Source: Pelagicoccus enzymogenes (GTDB lineage: Bacteria; Verrucomicrobiota; Verrucomicrobiia; Opitutales; Opitutaceae). From it: a stretch of 64,000 bases of DNA. The stretch spans positions 372,001-436,000 of the forward strand of contig NZ_JACYFG010000051.1 in assembly GCF_014803405.1 (NCBI RefSeq), read 5' to 3'. Under the pieces are notes generated by a model. The model saw only the letters and a program-made list of their open reading frames with translations. It was not told the origin of the DNA and ran no database searches. The position numbers were made by a program, and so were the translations under genes. Of this stretch, positions 9,143 through 18,596 are shown in pieces (the first letter of the stretch is position 1; every line of letters starts with the position of its first letter).

Positions 9143-10009
9143 CTAGAATTCCAGGTAGTACTTTTGCTGCCAGCCCAGGAGTTCTTTGGCTCGGGAGCTG
9201 TCCATGAGGCTGGTGCGGCCTGGCAGTTCCTTCTTGAATTCGGTCACTCCGGGAAGAAAGCGTTTGGCCAGCTGCATGGCATCGAGGTTCGAGGAGACGT
9301 CGTCAGCGGCGAGGTTGATTGCCTCGCACCCGAGGCCGTCTTTTTCGATGGCCAACTGGCAGGCGATGGCGATGTCGCGGGAGTCGATGTAGGACCAGAG
9401 AATCCGTTGGCGGTCTTCGGGATGGTCGAAGCGGGCGATCGTGGGAGCATGGTCTTCCGGGCAGAGCACGTTGCCGAGTCGCAGAGAGATAATTTGCATC
9501 CCCGTTCTCCGATGGAAGGTGTCCGCGCAGGCTTCGTTTACGATTTTGGACAATCCGTAGGAATCTTCCGGGAGTTGCGGGTGCGCTTCGTCTACCGGAA
9601 GGTACTGCGGCTCGAAGAAGTCGGTCGCGAAGCAGATGCCGTAGGAGGATTCGGAAGATGCGATCACCACTTTTTGGATACCGAGCAAGGAACAGGCTTC
9701 CAGCACGTTGTAAGTGGAGAGCGTGTTGACGCGGAAGACTTCTTCGTTGGGAAACTCGTGGGCGCGGGGAATGGCAGCCATGTGGATGACTCCGACGTAG
9801 GGATTTCGGGAACCCGTATTGTAGGGCGAGAAGGCGTTGACCACTTGGCCGAGGTCGGTGAGGTCGGCGTTGATTGTGTGGCAGAGCGCTGCGGCTGGAG
9901 CTCTCGTGTCGACGTTCACGACGTCGTATCCCTCTTCGAGGAGGTGCTTAACGATCCAGTGTCCGGCTTTACCGGATCCTCCGGTGACGATGATTCTTTT
10001 TTTGGGCAT
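9143..10009 (-). CDS. NAD-dependent epimerase/dehydratase (extended SDR)
   Basis: A 288-aa Rossmann-fold enzyme. The N-terminal TGGSGKAG matches the GxxGxxG nucleotide-binding loop, HMAAIP is the usual second motif, ASSESSYG supplies the catalytic Ser, and SYGLSKIVNE is the catalytic YxxxK. These features place it with UDP-sugar epimerases and dehydratases; the substrate is not determined. The ATG at 10009 directly precedes the first beta strand. It is transcribed on the minus strand together with the small membrane protein upstream, 83 bases away. Confidence 0.85.
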   Translation of the reverse strand: MPKKRIIVTGGSGKAGHWIVKHLLEEGYDVVNVDTRAPAAALCHTINADLTDLGQVVNAFSPYNTGSRNPYVGVIHMAAIPRAHEFPNEEVFRVNTLSTYNVLEACSLLGIQKVVIASSESSYGICFATDFFEPQYLPVDEAHPQLPEDSYGLSKIVNEACADTFHRRTGMQIISLRLGNVLCPEDHAPTIARFDHPEDRQRILWSYIDSRDIAIACQLAIEKDGLGCEAINLAADDVSSNLDAMQLAKRFLPGVTEFKKELPGRTSLMDSSRAKELLGWQQKYYLEF

Positions 10010-10092
10010 GCAGTCACTAATGCCCTCGCTGAGGGTGGATTCAAGCGGACTGCTTACTTTGTGGCGCTCTTACAATGTAGCCTGAGCTTGGT

Positions 10093-10257
10093 TCAGGTTA
10101 GGTAGCTGTGATGGACCTTCCAGCCAACCCAGACTCCAAGCAGGGAAAAGGTGCCACTTACGAGGAATGCCGTCATGAACTCGCCGACTAGGCTTCCCAA
10201 GTACCAACCGAGGTAGCTGAAGAGAGTCATGGAAACGAAAATGCAGAGCTTTTGCAT
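10093..10257 (-). CDS. Small two-helix membrane protein, 54 aa
   Basis: Begins MQKLCIFVSMTLFSYLGWYL and ends GWKVHHSYLT. It has two hydrophobic segments (residues about 5-25 and 29-46) and a glycine-rich pattern (GWYLGSLVGEFMTAF, then GVWVGWKV). The pattern recalls short conserved membrane proteins found next to diverse genes in many bacteria, but no function is known to me. Its 165 bases form a complete frame with hydrophobic codons throughout and it fits between the epimerase gene and the DUF5069 gene. Confidence 0.7.
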   Translation of the reverse strand: MQKLCIFVSMTLFSYLGWYLGSLVGEFMTAFLVSGTFSLLGVWVGWKVHHSYLT

Positions 10258-10307
10258 TGCTCTGCATTCGTCCTCGCTCCGCGGCGAGTAAAGTTTTTTG
10301 AGGTGAT

Positions 10308-10335
10308 GCGTCCGGTGGGGGGCAGCGGACGCTAC
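10308..10335 (-). repeat. REP-like palindrome, type E variant
   Basis: Hairpin GCGTCCG / CGGACGC followed on the plus strand by TAC (GTAG-type head on the minus strand). It lies just beyond the stop of the DUF5069 gene at 10348, head towards the gene. Confidence 0.6.
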
Positions 10336-10347
10336 TCACCGGCCGTT

Positions 10348-10806
10348 CTAGATACGTCCTTCTTCGATGTCGTATACGTCGAACCAGACGCGTACGATCT
10401 TGTTGCTGGGCAAGTATTCGGGAATGTAGCCTTCGAGGAATTCCTGGAGTTCGATCGGCATGTCGACCGGTCGCATGTAGCGCATCTTGTTGTTCCAGGC
10501 GATAATCTCGCGCTTTTCCTTAACCTGAGAGTTTTCCTGTATCCACTTTCCTACGGCTTCGTCATCCGCTCCGGTGGCGACGAAGTCTTTGAAGGCGTCG
10601 CCTGAGATTCCGACAAAGTCGAAGAAGGTGTTGTCGAGCGGACAGTTGAAGTGGTACTCGCCATTGGTTCCTGCCAGCACGGCGCGACACTTGTCGAGGG
10701 CGCGGGCGGCGACGACGAAGCCACCGAGGGTCTCCCGGGGGCTGCGTGGAAACTCGGTTTCCAAGTTTTTGGCTGAAAGTTGCAGGGTGTTGCTTTGCTT
10801 GCTCAT
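10348..10806 (-). CDS. DUF5069 domain protein
   Basis: A 152-aa soluble protein that resembles the DUF5069 family common in Verrucomicrobia and Planctomycetes (FPRSPRETLGGFVVAARALD near the start; FNCPLDNTFFDFVG; a C-terminal EYLPSNKIVRVWFDVYDIEEGRI region). The function is unknown. The ATG at 10806 was chosen because the longer frame upstream (to 11190) overlaps the divergent gene at 10999 and reads as non-coding. It faces the 10999 gene across about 190 bases. Confidence 0.75.
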   Translation of the reverse strand: MSKQSNTLQLSAKNLETEFPRSPRETLGGFVVAARALDKCRAVLAGTNGEYHFNCPLDNTFFDFVGISGDAFKDFVATGADDEAVGKWIQENSQVKEKREIIAWNNKMRYMRPVDMPIELQEFLEGYIPEYLPSNKIVRVWFDVYDIEEGRI

Positions 10807-10998
10807 GGTATGAGGGTACGAAAAGGGAAGGCTTCTGATTGAGGCGCGGCGTAAAGTTACGTGATGACAGGCGCGGGTGTTCGCTGCACCGATGCACTTG
10901 GCTTGGAGTTGCCGCGTGCTAGCCTGAAGGGTGGGCAAGCGGTGGGACTGGATTTTGTTGTTTGACCTCCCTGCGGAGGCTTGGCTGTTTGCGAAACC

Positions 10999-11238
10999 AT
11001 GGCGACACCAAGCGAGAAGAATTTCGAAGACTACAAGCGTGCAGAGGCGAAGGCGCTGCAGATCGTGAAGGACATGCAGGCGACCTCGGCCAAGAAGACG
11101 GATATCGAGCTGGCCCTTTTGGTTGCCCTCTTCGAGCTGCACAAACGGGAGCTGGCTCCGGCTCACATCGCCAAGATCGTTCAAGGGCATCTCAACGAGC
11201 TCGTCCCTTTTTACTCCCGCGGGCCGGAGTCGAACTGA
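10999..11238 (+). CDS. Small soluble protein of unknown function, 79 aa
   Basis: Charged, helical-looking protein beginning MATPSEKNFEDYKRAEAKAL, with a later stretch IELALLVALFELHKRELAP. No domain is recognised. The ATG at 10999 is preferred over an in-frame start 18 bases earlier because the extra residues look like leader sequence. It converges on the DUF2164 gene, whose stop is 5 bases away. Confidence 0.65.
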   Translation: MATPSEKNFEDYKRAEAKALQIVKDMQATSAKKTDIELALLVALFELHKRELAPAHIAKIVQGHLNELVPFYSRGPESN

Positions 11239-11243
11239 ATCAT

Positions 11244-11477
11244 TTAGCTCCTCGGTTCGAAGCAGCTTCCTTTGAGGTCCTCCAGCTTGGCCCGGAAGTA
11301 GGCATCGGCGTCGTCGACGCCTTGGTTGTAGGCGTGGGGACCGATTTCCTTGAGCAAGAATTCTATGAGGAAGCGTGCCTTGAGTTCGCCGATTTCCAGG
11401 TCGAACTCGTCTTCCATGTATTGCTGGGTGGCGAGAATGGCTTCGGTCAGTTGCTCTTTGCTTAGGGTAATGGGCAT
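11244..11477 (-). CDS. DUF2164 family protein
   Basis: 77 aa matching the DUF2164 pattern: ITLSKEQLTEAI at the start, FDLEIGELKARFLIEFLLKEIGP in the middle, AYNQGVDDADAYF near the end. This is a small soluble alpha-helical family of unknown role. The ATG at 11477 is 64 bases downstream of the comM stop on the same strand, so it may be read from the comM transcript. Confidence 0.8.
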   Translation of the reverse strand: MPITLSKEQLTEAILATQQYMEDEFDLEIGELKARFLIEFLLKEIGPHAYNQGVDDADAYFRAKLEDLKGSCFEPRS

Positions 11478-11540
11478 AGGCTCGGGGGATGTTGAAGGCT
11501 CAGGCTCGCGTTTTCTTGAAAGGAGCCGGGCGAGGAAGGC

Positions 11541-13073
11541 CTAGCTGCTGGCCATGCGGTCGAGGGAACGAAACTGGATGGCTTCCATGAGGTGAGGCAT
11601 TTGGATCTCTTCTGAGTCTGCGAGGTCCGCGATGGTGCGGCTCACTTTAAGGATGCGATCGTAGGCGCGGGCCGAAAGGGAGAGCCGCTCCATGGCTTGT
11701 TGGAGGAGGTCTCCCAGCTCGGATGCGATGGCGCAGTGTTCTTGGATGGACTTGTGTCCCATGTCGGCGTTCGAGCGAATAGCGGTATTCTTAAAACGAC
11801 TACGCTGCACCTTTCGGGCTTTTTCGACCCGTTCGCGTATGGCTTGGGAGCTTTCTCCCGGCTTCGCCTGGCGGAGTTGCCCGATCGAGAGGGCGGGGGC
11901 TTCCACGTGCAGATCGATACGGTCGAGCAAGGGACCGCTGATGCGTTGGCGGTACTTTTGCACTTGATGGGGCGAGCAGATGCACTCCTTTTGCTGGGAG
12001 CCGAGGTATCCGCAAGGGCAGGGGTTCATCGCCGCCACCAGCATGAAGTTGCAGGGTAGCGTAACCTTGCCTGCGGAGCGGGAGATGGTGACCTGGGCGT
12101 CCTCCAAGGGCTGACGCATGACCTCCAAGGCGGAGCGCTTGAACTCTGGAAATTCGTCCATGAAAAGCACGCCGTTGTGGGCGAGGGAAATTTCGCCAGG
12201 ACCCGGAACGCTGCCGCCTCCGATGAGGCCGACGTCCGAGATGGTATGATGGGGCGCCCGAAAGGGACGGTGTTTGGCTATTTGTTTGGTGCGGGTGATG
12301 CCAGCGGCGGACTCGATTTGCAAGATTTCCAGAAACTCTTCGAGGCTCGGCTCGGGCATGACGCTCGGAACACGCTTGGCGATCATGGACTTTCCGGAGC
12401 CAGGTGGGCCGAGCAAAAGTATGTTATGGGCGCCGCTAACGGCGATCTCGATGGCCCGCTTGACGGTGGCTTGGCCTTTGACCTCTGCGAAATCGAGGTC
12501 GCTGTCTTGTAGTTGAGGGTCGAATACGGTTTTGCCGGAGAGGTTGGACAGCTCCAGTTCGCCTTCGATGAAGCGGCGGGCTTGGCTGAGCGACTCCACT
12601 CCGTAGACTTCGATGCCCTCGACCAAGGCGGCTTCGCGGGCGGAGGCGAGGGGCAGGATGACGCCTCGCTTTTCGGTGGCCTTTGCCAGGAGGGCGAAGG
12701 CCAATCCACCACGGATCGGGCGAGTCGCGCCGGAGAGGGATAGCTCGCCGCCGATGAGGAAGTCCTTGAGGCGTTGCTCCCCGGAGAGCTGGTTGGTGGC
12801 GGCTAGGATCCCGAGGGCGATGGGCAGGTCGTACATGGGGCCTTCTTTGCGGAGGTCGCCCGGTGCCAGGTTGATGGTGGTGCGGGTTTGCGGCTTGCGG
12901 AAGCCAGAGTTGGCAAGGGCGGAGAAGACGCGGTCGTCGGATTCCTTCACGGCGGCATCGGGCAAGCCGACCAAAACGAGGCGCGGGTCGCCGCTCTCGC
13001 CGGAGTTGACTTCCACGAGTACGGGCACGGCCTGGATTCCTTGCAGGGCCGCGCTAGAAACGATGGCTAGCAT
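11541..13073 (-). CDS. comM: ComM/YifB family AAA+ Mg-chelatase-like protein
   Basis: 510 aa. In naturally competent bacteria ComM is a hexameric helicase that helps branch migration of incoming DNA; many non-competent species keep it (family knowledge). Seen here: an N-terminal Lon-protease-like domain ([20 protein letters not shown]), Walker A GPPGSGKS, Walker [10 protein letters not shown], a zinc-like cysteine set ([19 protein letters not shown]), and the C-terminal [20 protein letters not shown]. The ATG at 13073 gives the standard [10 protein letters not shown] start; the longer frame to 13148 adds 25 unlikely residues. Confidence 0.92.
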   Translation of the reverse strand: MLAIVSSAALQGIQAVPVLVEVNSGESGDPRLVLVGLPDAAVKESDDRVFSALANSGFRKPQTRTTINLAPGDLRKEGPMYDLPIALGILAATNQLSGEQRLKDFLIGGELSLSGATRPIRGGLAFALLAKATEKRGVILPLASAREAALVEGIEVYGVESLSQARRFIEGELELSNLSGKTVFDPQLQDSDLDFAEVKGQATVKRAIEIAVSGAHNILLLGPPGSGKSMIAKRVPSVMPEPSLEEFLEILQIESAAGITRTKQIAKHRPFRAPHHTISDVGLIGGGSVPGPGEISLAHNGVLFMDEFPEFKRSALEVMRQPLEDAQVTISRSAGKVTLPCNFMLVAAMNPCPCGYLGSQQKECICSPHQVQKYRQRISGPLLDRIDLHVEAPALSIGQLRQAKPGESSQAIRERVEKARKVQRSRFKNTAIRSNADMGHKSIQEHCAIASELGDLLQQAMERLSLSARAYDRILKVSRTIADLADSEEIQMPHLMEAIQFRSLDRMASS

Positions 13074-13215
13074 AGAGTTGGGAAGAGGGGTTAAGAGTTT
13101 GGGTAACAGTGAAAGAGGCCAGCTTGCTGCGAGGAGCGGCAAGGGCAAGTGACAATTGGAGGCTGGAAGCGATCCCGTGGGGGAAGAAATGGGCCTTTCT
13201 CCGGATTGCCGAAGG

Positions 13216-14670
13216 TCAGGCGTATTTCGGAACTTCGAACCCTTTGCGGTCCTCGCGCTTGATCAATTTGTTGGCAGGGCCTGAACCGGAACCGACGAAA
13301 CGTTCCTTGGCTGTATCTATCTTGAGTGGGCGGCCAATGGTCCAGCGGTCGGTGCTGCGATCGATTTTCCAAGCGTCGAGCTGTTCGGAGAAGCGGTCGT
13401 AGGCTTCTTTGAGCTGGCTATCGCGGGACATGGCCTGGGTTGTCTTGCGCGTAGCCGCTTCCTTGCCCACCTGTATCGAGATATTCCCGAAGTGAGACAA
13501 GCAAGCCGACTTGTATCCAGTTTCGAGCGTACAAGCGAGATCCGACTCCTTTCGACTGTTTATGGCGCGAATGAAAGAGGGGAAGTGATCGAACCCGCCC
13601 TTTCCTTGGAAGCGTTCGCCCTTCTTGTTGCCTTCGTGATAGACAATGCCTCCACCCCGGCCACCGCGGAACTCTCCACCTTCGCAGGTCACGACGACGC
13701 CGACACGGTATCCCTTGAAATTAGGAGCCGCGTTGGTCTCCGGTGTCACCCAAAGGTTACGCACCTCGAAATAGGCCGGAACGGTACCCCAGTCTAGCTT
13801 TGTTATCTGCATGTTGGGAGTCTCTCCTCCGTCGCCCCAAGCGAATCGCCCGCCGTAGCTTTCGATGGCCTTAGGGTGATCAGGGTCGTCAAGAATCCAG
13901 CGCATAAGGTCCAACTCGTGTGGGCCTTGGTTGCCGAAATCGCCGTTTCCGGTGTTCCATACCCAGTGCCAGTCGTAGTGAACCCGTTCGCGGAACATGG
14001 GGAGGTCCGCAGCGGGACCGAGCCACTCGTCGTAATCGAGCGTCGAGGGAGGTTTGATTGGTGTATCGGATTTACCGATACTGGCACGATTTCGGTAGCA
14101 GAGGCCCCGAACTTGTTTTATCTTTCCGATATTGCCTTGCTTGATCCATGCGAAAGCCTCCTTAAGGCCAACGTCGGAGCGGTTTTGAAGACCGGGCTGT
14201 ACGATCCGATTGTACTCTCGAGCGGCGGCGACCATCTGCTGGCCTTCCCAAACGTTGTGGCAAACGGGCTTTTCTACATAGACGTCTTTCCCGGCTTGGC
14301 ATGCCCAGATGGTTTGGATCGCGTGCAAATGGTTTGGGGTGGCAAGTACGACGGCGTCGATGTCGGGGCGTTCCAGCAGCTTGCGGTAGTTCGATACCTT
14401 CTCGGGAGCGACGCCGAGCTCCGATTCTATCTCGGCTGCTCGTCTTTCCAAAATCGCCGTATCAGCGTCGCAGATGGCGACGATAACGCAGCCTTTGGTC
14501 CTGTGCGCGTCCCTGGCTAGCTGCATCCCGCGAGACCGTATGCCCACAATAGCGAGTCTGACATCGCCGTTTGGACTCTGTCCAAGGGCGGAGCCGATTG
14601 CGAAGGCCCCAGCGAGCAGCGCTGAGCTTTGAATGAACGTTCTGCGAGAATAGGGGGCTGGGGTATGCAT
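13216..14670 (-). CDS. Tat-exported Gfo/Idh/MocA family oxidoreductase
   Basis: 484 aa. The N-terminus carries a twin-arginine signal ([20 protein letters not shown]), so the protein is exported folded, presumably with bound NAD(P). The Rossmann domain follows ([11 protein letters not shown]), with the family motif VEKPV holding the conserved Lys. The C-terminal domain includes [13 protein letters not shown]. Such exported oxidoreductases are abundant in PVC bacteria and are thought to act on sugars; no substrate can be named. The ATG at 14670 fits the signal peptide; a longer frame to 14754 does not. Confidence 0.87.
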   Translation of the reverse strand: MHTPAPYSRRTFIQSSALLAGAFAIGSALGQSPNGDVRLAIVGIRSRGMQLARDAHRTKGCVIVAICDADTAILERRAAEIESELGVAPEKVSNYRKLLERPDIDAVVLATPNHLHAIQTIWACQAGKDVYVEKPVCHNVWEGQQMVAAAREYNRIVQPGLQNRSDVGLKEAFAWIKQGNIGKIKQVRGLCYRNRASIGKSDTPIKPPSTLDYDEWLGPAADLPMFRERVHYDWHWVWNTGNGDFGNQGPHELDLMRWILDDPDHPKAIESYGGRFAWGDGGETPNMQITKLDWGTVPAYFEVRNLWVTPETNAAPNFKGYRVGVVVTCEGGEFRGGRGGGIVYHEGNKKGERFQGKGGFDHFPSFIRAINSRKESDLACTLETGYKSACLSHFGNISIQVGKEAATRKTTQAMSRDSQLKEAYDRFSEQLDAWKIDRSTDRWTIGRPLKIDTAKERFVGSGSGPANKLIKREDRKGFEVPKYA

Positions 14671-14799
14671 TCCTCTACTATGAATCTTATCGCTCCTTGC
14701 TTCGAGGTCTTTTTTTCGAACGACCGGTTTGGCTGCCGCGTTTCGAAATGTCATCGGGTCGATTGTTTCTTGTGAGTGTGGCGCCTCGGAAACTGCGAG

Positions 14800-15174
14800 T
14801 TAATCGAATTGTGACAGATAAACCATGTCGGTGAATGCCAGATGCAAGTAGACGAAAGCCAGATACAGAACGATAGCTCCCACAAAAAGGAAAAGTCCCT
14901 TGAAGCCTCTTGCCTCGTAGAGGTAGGCGGGAAAGCCGATCCAGAAAACGAGCAGGGCGATGTCGGCGGGGAAGTAGATCTTTCGGCGATAGGAATCTCT
15001 GGAGAGCCAGCAGACCGCGATGTAGCCGACCACTGAATTGAAAGCGTAAAAGCCGGGGGTGTAGGGAGAGCCGGTTGTCGAAACGAGGATGAGATCGAAT
15101 AAGAGTCCGATGGCGGCCAGGCCGAATAGCCAAGCGACCGGATTGAGGAGAGCATGTCGGGGTACCGGGTTCAC
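14800..15174 (-). CDS. Four-helix membrane protein of unknown function
   Basis: 124 aa with about four hydrophobic segments: PVAWLFGLAAIGLLFDLILV, FNSVVGYIAVCWL, IALLVFWIGFPAYLY and LFVGAIVLYLAFVYLHLAFT. No family is recognised. It lies on the minus strand, 130 bases upstream of the Tat oxidoreductase gene and divergent from rarA. Confidence 0.65.
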   Translation of the reverse strand: MNPVPRHALLNPVAWLFGLAAIGLLFDLILVSTTGSPYTPGFYAFNSVVGYIAVCWLSRDSYRRKIYFPADIALLVFWIGFPAYLYEARGFKGLFLFVGAIVLYLAFVYLHLAFTDMVYLSQFD

Positions 15175-15349
15175 TGAGAGGAGGATGGAAAGGACCTTGT
15201 TCGAATAGGCGTGGGGGGCAACGTCTTTTCGTGGAGGCGTCTTGCGATGCGGACGGCGTGGGATTGGACCTGCTCATCCTTGAGCAAGAAGCTGTCCCTC
15301 CTGCGATCTTGGTTTTGACGAGCGGGGAGGCGTCGCTCAACGTTCGGGG

Positions 15350-16702
15350 ATGGACGATCAGGCGAGTTTGTTTGGGGCGGAGGAAGAGGTGGCGCTGCGT
15401 GAAGACCGGGAGGCTCCAGCGGGCAAGCGTCAGCCTTTAGCGGCGCGTTTGCGCCCCCGCTCCTTGAAGGAGGTCGTCGGGCAGGAGCATATCTTGGCTC
15501 CGGGCAAGCTGCTGCCGCGCCTGGTGGAGTCGAACACTTTTGGCAGCTTGCTGTTTTATGGTCCGCCGGGCTGCGGGAAGACGAGCATGGCGGAGGCGAT
15601 CGCGGGGGAGACGAAGAGCCGTTTCGTGCGTATCAACGCGGTGATGTCCAACGTAGCGGAACTGCGCGAGATTTTGTCCATCGCTCGCCGTATGGAGGAT
15701 AAGGATACGGTGCTTTTCATCGACGAGATCCATCGCTTCAACAAGTCGCAGCAGGACTTGCTTTTGCCTGACGTAGAGGCGGGTAATATCCGTTTGATCG
15801 GGGCCACCACTCACAATCCGGGCTTTTACGTGAATGCTCCGCTGTTGAGCCGCAGCCATTTGTTTCGACTGAATCCCCATACTGTGGATACGGTCGCGGC
15901 GACTTTGTCTCGGGCTTTGGCGGACGAGGAACGGGGCTTGGGGGAACGCAAGCACGTGGCGGAGGAGAGTGTGTTGCGTGGGTTGGCCAAGTTGTGCGAC
16001 GGTGACTTGAGGCGGGCCTTGAACGCCTTGGAAGTGATTGCCATGGGCTTGGACGAGGGGGGAGCGATCACGGAGGAAGCGGTGAGCGTGTTCGCTGCGG
16101 AGCGCCAGATCCGCTACGACGCGGACGAGGACGAGCATTACGACACGATTTCCGCCTTCATCAAGAGCATGCGGGGAGGGAATCCCGACGCGGCGCTTTA
16201 CTGGCTGGCCAAGATGCTGGCGGGGGGCGAAGACCCGCGGTTTATTGCCCGGCGTCTGGTCATTTTCGCTTCGGAGGACGTGGGCTTGGCCGATTCGCAG
16301 GCGTTGCCTCTAGCGGTGGCGACTCAGCAAGCGTGCGAGTTTGTGGGGATGCCGGAGTGTCGCATCAATCTCGGACATTGCGTCAGCTACATGGCCGCGG
16401 CGCCCAAGAGCAATTCGGCTTACGCGGCGATCAATGCGGCTCTGGCGTCGATCAAGCAAGGGCCGCTGCAGGAGGTGCCGCTATGGCTGCGAGACAGCGG
16501 AGGGAAGGCTTCCAAGCAGCTGGGCAATTCCCAGGACTACGAATACAGTCACAGCTTTCCGGAGAACATTTCCGGGCAGGAGTTCATGGAGAAGCCATTG
16601 CGCTTCTTGGAGTTCAAGCATGTGGGAGCGGAGACGGAGATCGCCAAGCGGCTGGCTCGTTGGGAGAAGCTGAAGGCGGAGCGGCAGAAGAAGGGGGAGT
16701 AA
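15350..16702 (+). CDS. rarA: Replication-associated recombination protein A
   Basis: 450-aa clamp-loader-like AAA+ ATPase that acts at stalled forks (MgsA/WRNIP1 family). Seen: LRPRSLKEVVGQEH, Walker A YGPPGCGKTS at about residue 70, Walker B VLFIDEIHRFNKSQQD, sensor-1 GATTHNP, and the family-specific C-terminal domain (YDTISAFIKSMRGGNPDAALYWL, IFASEDVGLAD). Length is normal. The ATG at 15350 follows an AGCGGGGAGG stretch about 20 bases upstream. The leading residues SLFG resemble a beta-clamp-binding or flexible N-terminus, an inference. Confidence 0.95.
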   Translation: MDDQASLFGAEEEVALREDREAPAGKRQPLAARLRPRSLKEVVGQEHILAPGKLLPRLVESNTFGSLLFYGPPGCGKTSMAEAIAGETKSRFVRINAVMSNVAELREILSIARRMEDKDTVLFIDEIHRFNKSQQDLLLPDVEAGNIRLIGATTHNPGFYVNAPLLSRSHLFRLNPHTVDTVAATLSRALADEERGLGERKHVAEESVLRGLAKLCDGDLRRALNALEVIAMGLDEGGAITEEAVSVFAAERQIRYDADEDEHYDTISAFIKSMRGGNPDAALYWLAKMLAGGEDPRFIARRLVIFASEDVGLADSQALPLAVATQQACEFVGMPECRINLGHCVSYMAAAPKSNSAYAAINAALASIKQGPLQEVPLWLRDSGGKASKQLGNSQDYEYSHSFPENISGQEFMEKPLRFLEFKHVGAETEIAKRLARWEKLKAERQKKGE

Positions 16703-16734
16703 TCGTCGAACGAGTAACAGCCGATGTTGTTCTT

Positions 16735-16770
16735 TTTTGCCCACGAAGGACACGAAGATTCACCAAGTGG
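16735..16770. repeat. ACGAAGGACACGAAG-type interspersed element
   Basis: The intergenic text CCCACGAAGGACACGAAGAT followed by a CACCAAG stretch and a T run resembles a short 'acgaaggacacgaag' element that I recall as frequent in intergenic DNA of PVC bacteria (memory, not checked). Confidence 0.4.
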
Positions 16771-16817
16771 TTTTTTTTGTTTAATTGTGAGAGGGGTCGA
16801 GATTGGGGGTTGGGGGA

Positions 16818-16880
16818 ATCGCGTGACAAGCACGTTCCCACAAAAGAGGTGTTTGATCGCGGCACAAGGCCGCTTCCCAC
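16818..16880 (-). repeat. Two REP-like palindromes (type B 16818-16841, type A 16856-16880)
   Basis: Type B (ATCGCGTGACAAGCACGTTC then CCAC) and type A (ATCGCGGCACAAGGCCGCTT then CCCAC) separated by 14 bases in the rarA-yhcH gap. Both have their GTGG head on the minus strand. Confidence 0.85.
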
Positions 16881-16943
16881 AATGAAGGTTGCGCGAGATT
16901 TCGGGATTGGAATTTGGGCGGGGATGGGAGAGCTTGTGCGGCC

Positions 16944-17420
16944 ATGATCGTAGACCACATTCAGAATTGGAATCAGTACTCGTTGGGTGAAGCTTGGGAA
17001 AAGGCTTTCCGTTTTTTGCAGGACCTAAGTCCTGAGGCGGAGGAAAAGGAGTATCCAATTGATGGTGACGCGATTTTTGCTCGCGTGATGAGCTACCAGA
17101 CGGAGCGGGAAACCAAGCCGGGCAAGATCTTGGAAGCACATCGGAAGTATGCGGATATCCAGATGGCCTTGATCGATTCCGAACGGATCGCGGTTTATCC
17201 CACCCATTCGTTGGCAAGCAAAGGTCCGTATGCGGAGGATCGTGACGTGGAGTTTTTCGAATACAAGGCCCCGGCTAAGCTGCAGCTGTCGATGACGCCG
17301 GGAACCTTCGCTTTGCTTTTGCCGCAGGATGCCCACATGCCGGGCCTGTTCACTGAAGCGGAGGGGGCGAAGGTGAAAAAGGTCGTGGTGAAGATCTTGC
17401 TGGAGCGTTTGAAGCTGTAG
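16944..17420 (+). CDS. YhcH/YjgK/YiaL family protein (DUF386)
   Basis: 158 aa. The family is a cupin-like beta fold; E. coli members sit in sialic acid or sugar operons and are proposed sugar-processing proteins, not firmly established. Seen here: RVMSYQTERETKPGKILEAHRKYADIQ, which matches the family core with its conserved HxxYxDIQ, and a late QDAHMPG holding a conserved His. The ATG at 16944 is used; the longer frame to 16914 begins in repeat-flanking DNA. Confidence 0.85.
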   Translation: MIVDHIQNWNQYSLGEAWEKAFRFLQDLSPEAEEKEYPIDGDAIFARVMSYQTERETKPGKILEAHRKYADIQMALIDSERIAVYPTHSLASKGPYAEDRDVEFFEYKAPAKLQLSMTPGTFALLLPQDAHMPGLFTEAEGAKVKKVVVKILLERLKL

Positions 17421-17427
17421 CTGATAC

Positions 17428-17452
17428 ATCGCGGCACAAGGCCGCTTCCCAC
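17428..17452 (-). repeat. REP-like palindrome, type A
   Basis: ATCGCGGCACAAGGCCGCTT then CCCAC, located between the convergent yhcH and FkbM genes, 2 bases beyond the FkbM stop with the GTGG head towards that gene. Confidence 0.85.
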
Positions 17453-17454
17453 CT

Positions 17455-18201
17455 TTAGTTCACTCCGAAGTCGGAGTAGCGGAAGAGGTGAAGGTGGGAC
17501 CGCGCGTCGTGCTTGCTGGAGCAGATCTTTTGGTAGTAGTGCGGCAGGCCGGGCAAGTTGACGTTGGTCGATTGGGTGCGTACGAGCAGGAAGGTGGGTT
17601 TGTAGCGATCGAAGTCCATGCCATCGAGAGCTCGGTCCTCGTAGCCGGTGAGGTTAAAGATGATCAGCTCGAATTCCTTGTCGAAGTTGGCCCGGTCAAG
17701 GATTCCAGCGATGGAGTTGGTGCTGACGTACTGCACTCTTTTCGGCTTGGCTTGTCCGGGGATGGGCGGTTCGATGGGGCGTCCTTGAATGCGGGCTTGC
17801 GCCTCCTCGATCAGCTTTCTGCGTACGGAAGTGGCGGGCGGTTTGCCGACGATCTCGATGTAGGAGTCTCGCAGCAGCGATTCGGAGGCTGCCACATTTA
17901 GGGTGACGGAGCTTTTGCGGTTCTTGCGGCAACGCTGGAAGAGGTGCGGCCAAGGTTCGATGAGCAGGCCTTTCCAACCGAGCGCTTTCTCGAGGTAGGG
18001 CGTGAGCGAGCCTTTTAAGCCGTCCCGAGCTCCGACCTCGACAAATTTGCCGCCGGGCGAGTCGAGGTGAGGCAGGATGCTGTGGGCGTGAGGACGCAGG
18101 GCTCCCAAAGTGAACGCCTTGTGATAGGCGCGGGCGAGAAATCCTTTTTTCTGAGTCTGTTGCTGAGTTGCCACGGTTGAGTTGTACGCTTGATTGGTCA
18201 T
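17455..18201 (-). CDS. FkbM-like SAM-dependent methyltransferase
   Basis: 248 aa. The pattern is that of FkbM-type enzymes: KFVEVGARDGLKGSLT is the SAM-binding first motif, GWKGLLIEPWPHLFQRCRKNR contains the acidic second motif, and NVAASES follows. A positively charged, low-complexity N-terminus (STVATQQQTQKKG) precedes the fold. FkbM-type enzymes methylate hydroxyl groups on sugars or polyketides; the acceptor here is unknown. It is a lone gene convergent with yhcH. Confidence 0.72.
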   Translation of the reverse strand: MTNQAYNSTVATQQQTQKKGFLARAYHKAFTLGALRPHAHSILPHLDSPGGKFVEVGARDGLKGSLTPYLEKALGWKGLLIEPWPHLFQRCRKNRKSSVTLNVAASESLLRDSYIEIVGKPPATSVRRKLIEEAQARIQGRPIEPPIPGQAKPKRVQYVSTNSIAGILDRANFDKEFELIIFNLTGYEDRALDGMDFDRYKPTFLLVRTQSTNVNLPGLPHYYQKICSSKHDARSHLHLFRYSDFGVN

Positions 18202-18596
18202 TCGACTGAATGCAGCATTGGTTAAGCCGGATTCGAGGAAAAGCGCCTATCGGGAGGTTTTTTCGCTAGGATCTGCGCTCTAGGGGAATGGAGCAGGGGT
18301 GGATCGCGTTTACGCCCGATTTACAGGGAGGCCCGATTGCGCTAATCTTCGCGGCACAGTGACGCAGGACTTCGTCGCTGTTCTTTCGAAGAAGAAAATT
18401 TCTCCAAGCAACAGTGGGACCCGCAGCCGAGAGGCTGCGGGTTCTTTGCGTTTTTGGGGGGACGCGGGCATGGCAGCGGGTCCGAACATTGTAAAAAACT
18501 GTGTAAGCGGCCATCTTAAGGCTGGCTTAAGGTTGGCTTTGCTAGGGTAGGGCTACTCCAAATCGGACCTTAAAAATTCTCTTTTGTAACTGACTT
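18202..18596. other. Gap with an orphan terminator, no supported gene
   Basis: About 400 bases without a convincing reading frame. It contains one strong plus-strand terminator at 18419-18455 that no annotated plus-strand gene uses, so an unannotated short transcript may end there. Frames of about 80 codons exist on both strands but have no recognisable protein features. Confidence 0.4.
18419..18455 (+). terminator. Orphan intrinsic terminator
   Basis: Perfect 10-bp stem ACCCGCAGCC / GGCTGCGGGT with a GAGA tetraloop, followed by TTCTTTGCGTTTTT on the plus strand. The nearest upstream gene is on the minus strand. Confidence 0.7.
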
